DNA from: JBHGBB01 sp041946755
Lineage (GTDB): Bacteria; UBP4; UBA4092; JAOAEQ01
DNA: 7,338 bases
Reading direction: 5' to 3'
Assembly: GCA_041946755.1 (NCBI GenBank)
Contig: JBHGBB010000192.1
Location: forward strand, 1-7,338
Shown here piece after piece: positions 6,324 to 7,338 of this stretch (positions are counted from its first letter, which is position 1; each line of letters begins with the position of its first letter). Both the position numbers and the translations under genes were made by a program. The notes under the pieces were generated by a model, which was not told the origin of the DNA, did not search any database, and saw nothing but the letters and a program-made list of their open reading frames with translations.

Positions 6324-7304
6324 TTATGGATTGATTCTACCGATTTTAATTAATTCTTGGTATATCCAATCGTACGTCAATTTTAAACCTTGCTCTAGGG
6401 TGATTTGTGGTTCCCATTTTAATACGCTCCGTAATCTGGTATTATCGCTATTTCTTCCTCTGACCCCTTGAGGTTTGGTAAGATCATATCGTTTGGTAAT
6501 CTGTTTTCCCCCAATTTTGGCTACGATATTTACCAGTTCATTGATGCTGACGAGTCTATCGGTACCAAGATTAAGCGGTTCATGATGTTCCGATTGCATT
6601 AATCGATATATCCCTTCCACACAATCATCAATATAGCAATAAGAACGGGTCTGCTGACCATCACCCCAAACTTCAATCTCATCGACCGGTTTAGCTAAAG
6701 CTACTTTTCGACATATCGCCGCCGGTGATTTCTCCCGTCCGCCATCGTAAGAACCAAGTGGACCGTAAATATTGTGGAACCGAACCACAAAGGTTTTTAT
6801 TCCATAATCTTCATAATAATGACGACAAGCTCGTTCGGTATATAATTTCTCCCAACCATATCCATCTTCAGCATCTGCCGGGTATGCATCCTCTTCTTTT
6901 AATGGCGTTACATCAACTTTTTTCTGTAGATATCCGGGATAAATGCAAGCTGAAGAGGTATAGAAATAGCGGTCAATATTATTCAATCGTGCGGCTTCGA
7001 GCATATGGATATTAATCAGAATATTATCATGAACTATTTCTGCTTTATGAGTTTCAATGAATCCGATCCCACCCATATTTGCGGCAAGGTTATAAACTTG
7101 ATTTATCCCTCGAACCGCTTGCAGACAATTCGACCAGCGCCGTAAATCGAGGAGTTCAAATTCATCGGCAAAAGTGGATTCATATTCCGGATATTTTATA
7201 TCTACCCCACGTACCCAATATCCCTGCTTTTTAAGATACTTAACTAAATGATGGCCGATAAATCCACCGGCGCCGTTAACTAAAACCCTGATTTGATTTG
7301 ACAT
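6324..7304 (-). CDS. GDP-mannose 3,5-epimerase-like nucleotide-sugar epimerase (extended SDR)
   Basis: 326 residues, cytoplasmic. The NAD-binding Rossmann motif is GAGGFIG at 11-17 (G11, G14, G17). The catalytic pair is Y149/K153 in YGWEK. Beyond the generic SDR pattern it carries the signature of plant GDP-mannose 3,5-epimerase: AANMGGIGFIETH at 74-86, SSACIYP at 117-123 with C120 at the acid/base cysteine position, RFHNIYGP at 175-182, GGREKSPAA at 188-196 with K192 as the partner lysine, WGDGQQTRS at 213-221, and GVRGRNSDN at 280-288. Plant enzymes invert C3 and C5 of GDP-mannose to give GDP-L-galactose and GDP-L-gulose. A bacterial GME has been reported from Methylacidiphilum, as far as I recall. 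Here the product probably feeds the polysaccharide made by the downstream genes. The start has a strong AGAAGGAGA site upstream, the best in the window. A related GDP- or UDP-sugar epimerase with altered specificity cannot be excluded. Confidence 0.93.
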   Translation of the reverse strand: MSNQIRVLVNGAGGFIGHHLVKYLKKQGYWVRGVDIKYPEYESTFADEFELLDLRRWSNCLQAVRGINQVYNLAANMGGIGFIETHKAEIVHDNILINIHMLEAARLNNIDRYFYTSSACIYPGYLQKKVDVTPLKEEDAYPADAEDGYGWEKLYTERACRHYYEDYGIKTFVVRFHNIYGPLGSYDGGREKSPAAICRKVALAKPVDEIEVWGDGQQTRSYCYIDDCVEGIYRLMQSEHHEPLNLGTDRLVSINELVNIVAKIGGKQITKRYDLTKPQGVRGRNSDNTRLRSVLKWEPQITLEQGLKLTYDWIYQELIKIGRINP

Positions 7305-7310
7305 ACTTAC

Positions 7311-7319
7311 TCTCCTTCT
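7311..7319 (-). promoter_or_regulatory. Strong ribosome binding site of the GDP-mannose epimerase gene
   Basis: The minus strand reads AGAAGGAGA, ending 6 bases before the ATG at 7304. This is a near-consensus Shine-Dalgarno sequence at normal spacing and fixes the start. It is the only strong one in the window. The remaining 19 bases to the window edge are AT-rich; the promoter, if there is one here, lies mostly or wholly outside. Confidence 0.85.
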
Positions 7320-7338
7320 AATATTTATTTGCTATATT

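Noticed and set aside
6324..7304. Assignment of the epimerase as UDP-glucose 4-epimerase (GalE) or a dTDP-glucose dehydratase (RmlB)
   Set aside because: The SSACIYP cysteine, the GGREKSPAA lysine and the GVRGRNSDN motif are specific to the GDP-mannose 3,5-epimerase group.

Overview
The window carries six genes, all on the minus strand, and reads as part of an extracellular or surface polysaccharide locus. The DNA is moderately AT-rich (about 39% GC by eye). A Wzz/GumC-type chain-length protein and a WbaP/WcaJ-type priming enzyme point to a bacterium making a polyprenyl-linked polymer, most likely with a diderm envelope. I cannot name the phylum. The absence of clear Shine-Dalgarno sequences before several genes, and the B12-binding radical SAM protein, would fit an uncultivated environmental lineage, but that is inference.

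Layout in order of transcription (right to left): 7304-6324 is a protein very similar to GDP-mannose 3,5-epimerase (nucleotide-sugar supply). 6297-4915 is a polyprenyl-phosphate hexose-1-phosphate transferase (first, membrane-committed step of repeat-unit assembly). 4837-3668 is a polysaccharide co-polymerase without a kinase domain. 3583-2123 is a multi-spanning GT39/GT-C-like glycosyltransferase with a TTG start. 2103-1261 is a DPM1-like family 2 glycosyltransferase with two C-terminal membrane helices. 1079 to the left edge is a cobalamin-binding-type radical SAM protein whose C-terminus lies outside the window. Gaps between the first five genes are 26, 77, 84 and 19 bases, consistent with one operon. 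The last gap is 181 bases and holds a perfect 20-bp stem with a 5-base loop.

Working together (inference): the epimerase would make an L-sugar nucleotide such as GDP-L-galactose, and the priming transferase would load the first sugar phosphate on undecaprenyl phosphate. The co-polymerase would set chain length. The DPM1-like enzyme could make a polyprenyl-phosphate sugar that the neighbouring GT-C enzyme transfers on the outer face of the membrane. The radical SAM protein may be a tailoring enzyme, but its link to the cluster rests only on proximity. No flippase, polymerase, outer-membrane exporter or tyrosine kinase is seen here; they would have to lie outside the window.

No RNA genes, CRISPR arrays, insertion sequences or transposases were recognised. 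The points most worth a second look are the isolated perfect palindrome, the plant-type GDP-mannose epimerase in a bacterial polysaccharide locus, the DPM1-like/GT-C pair, and a strong excess of the tetranucleotide CCGG over its composition-matched counterpart GGCC.
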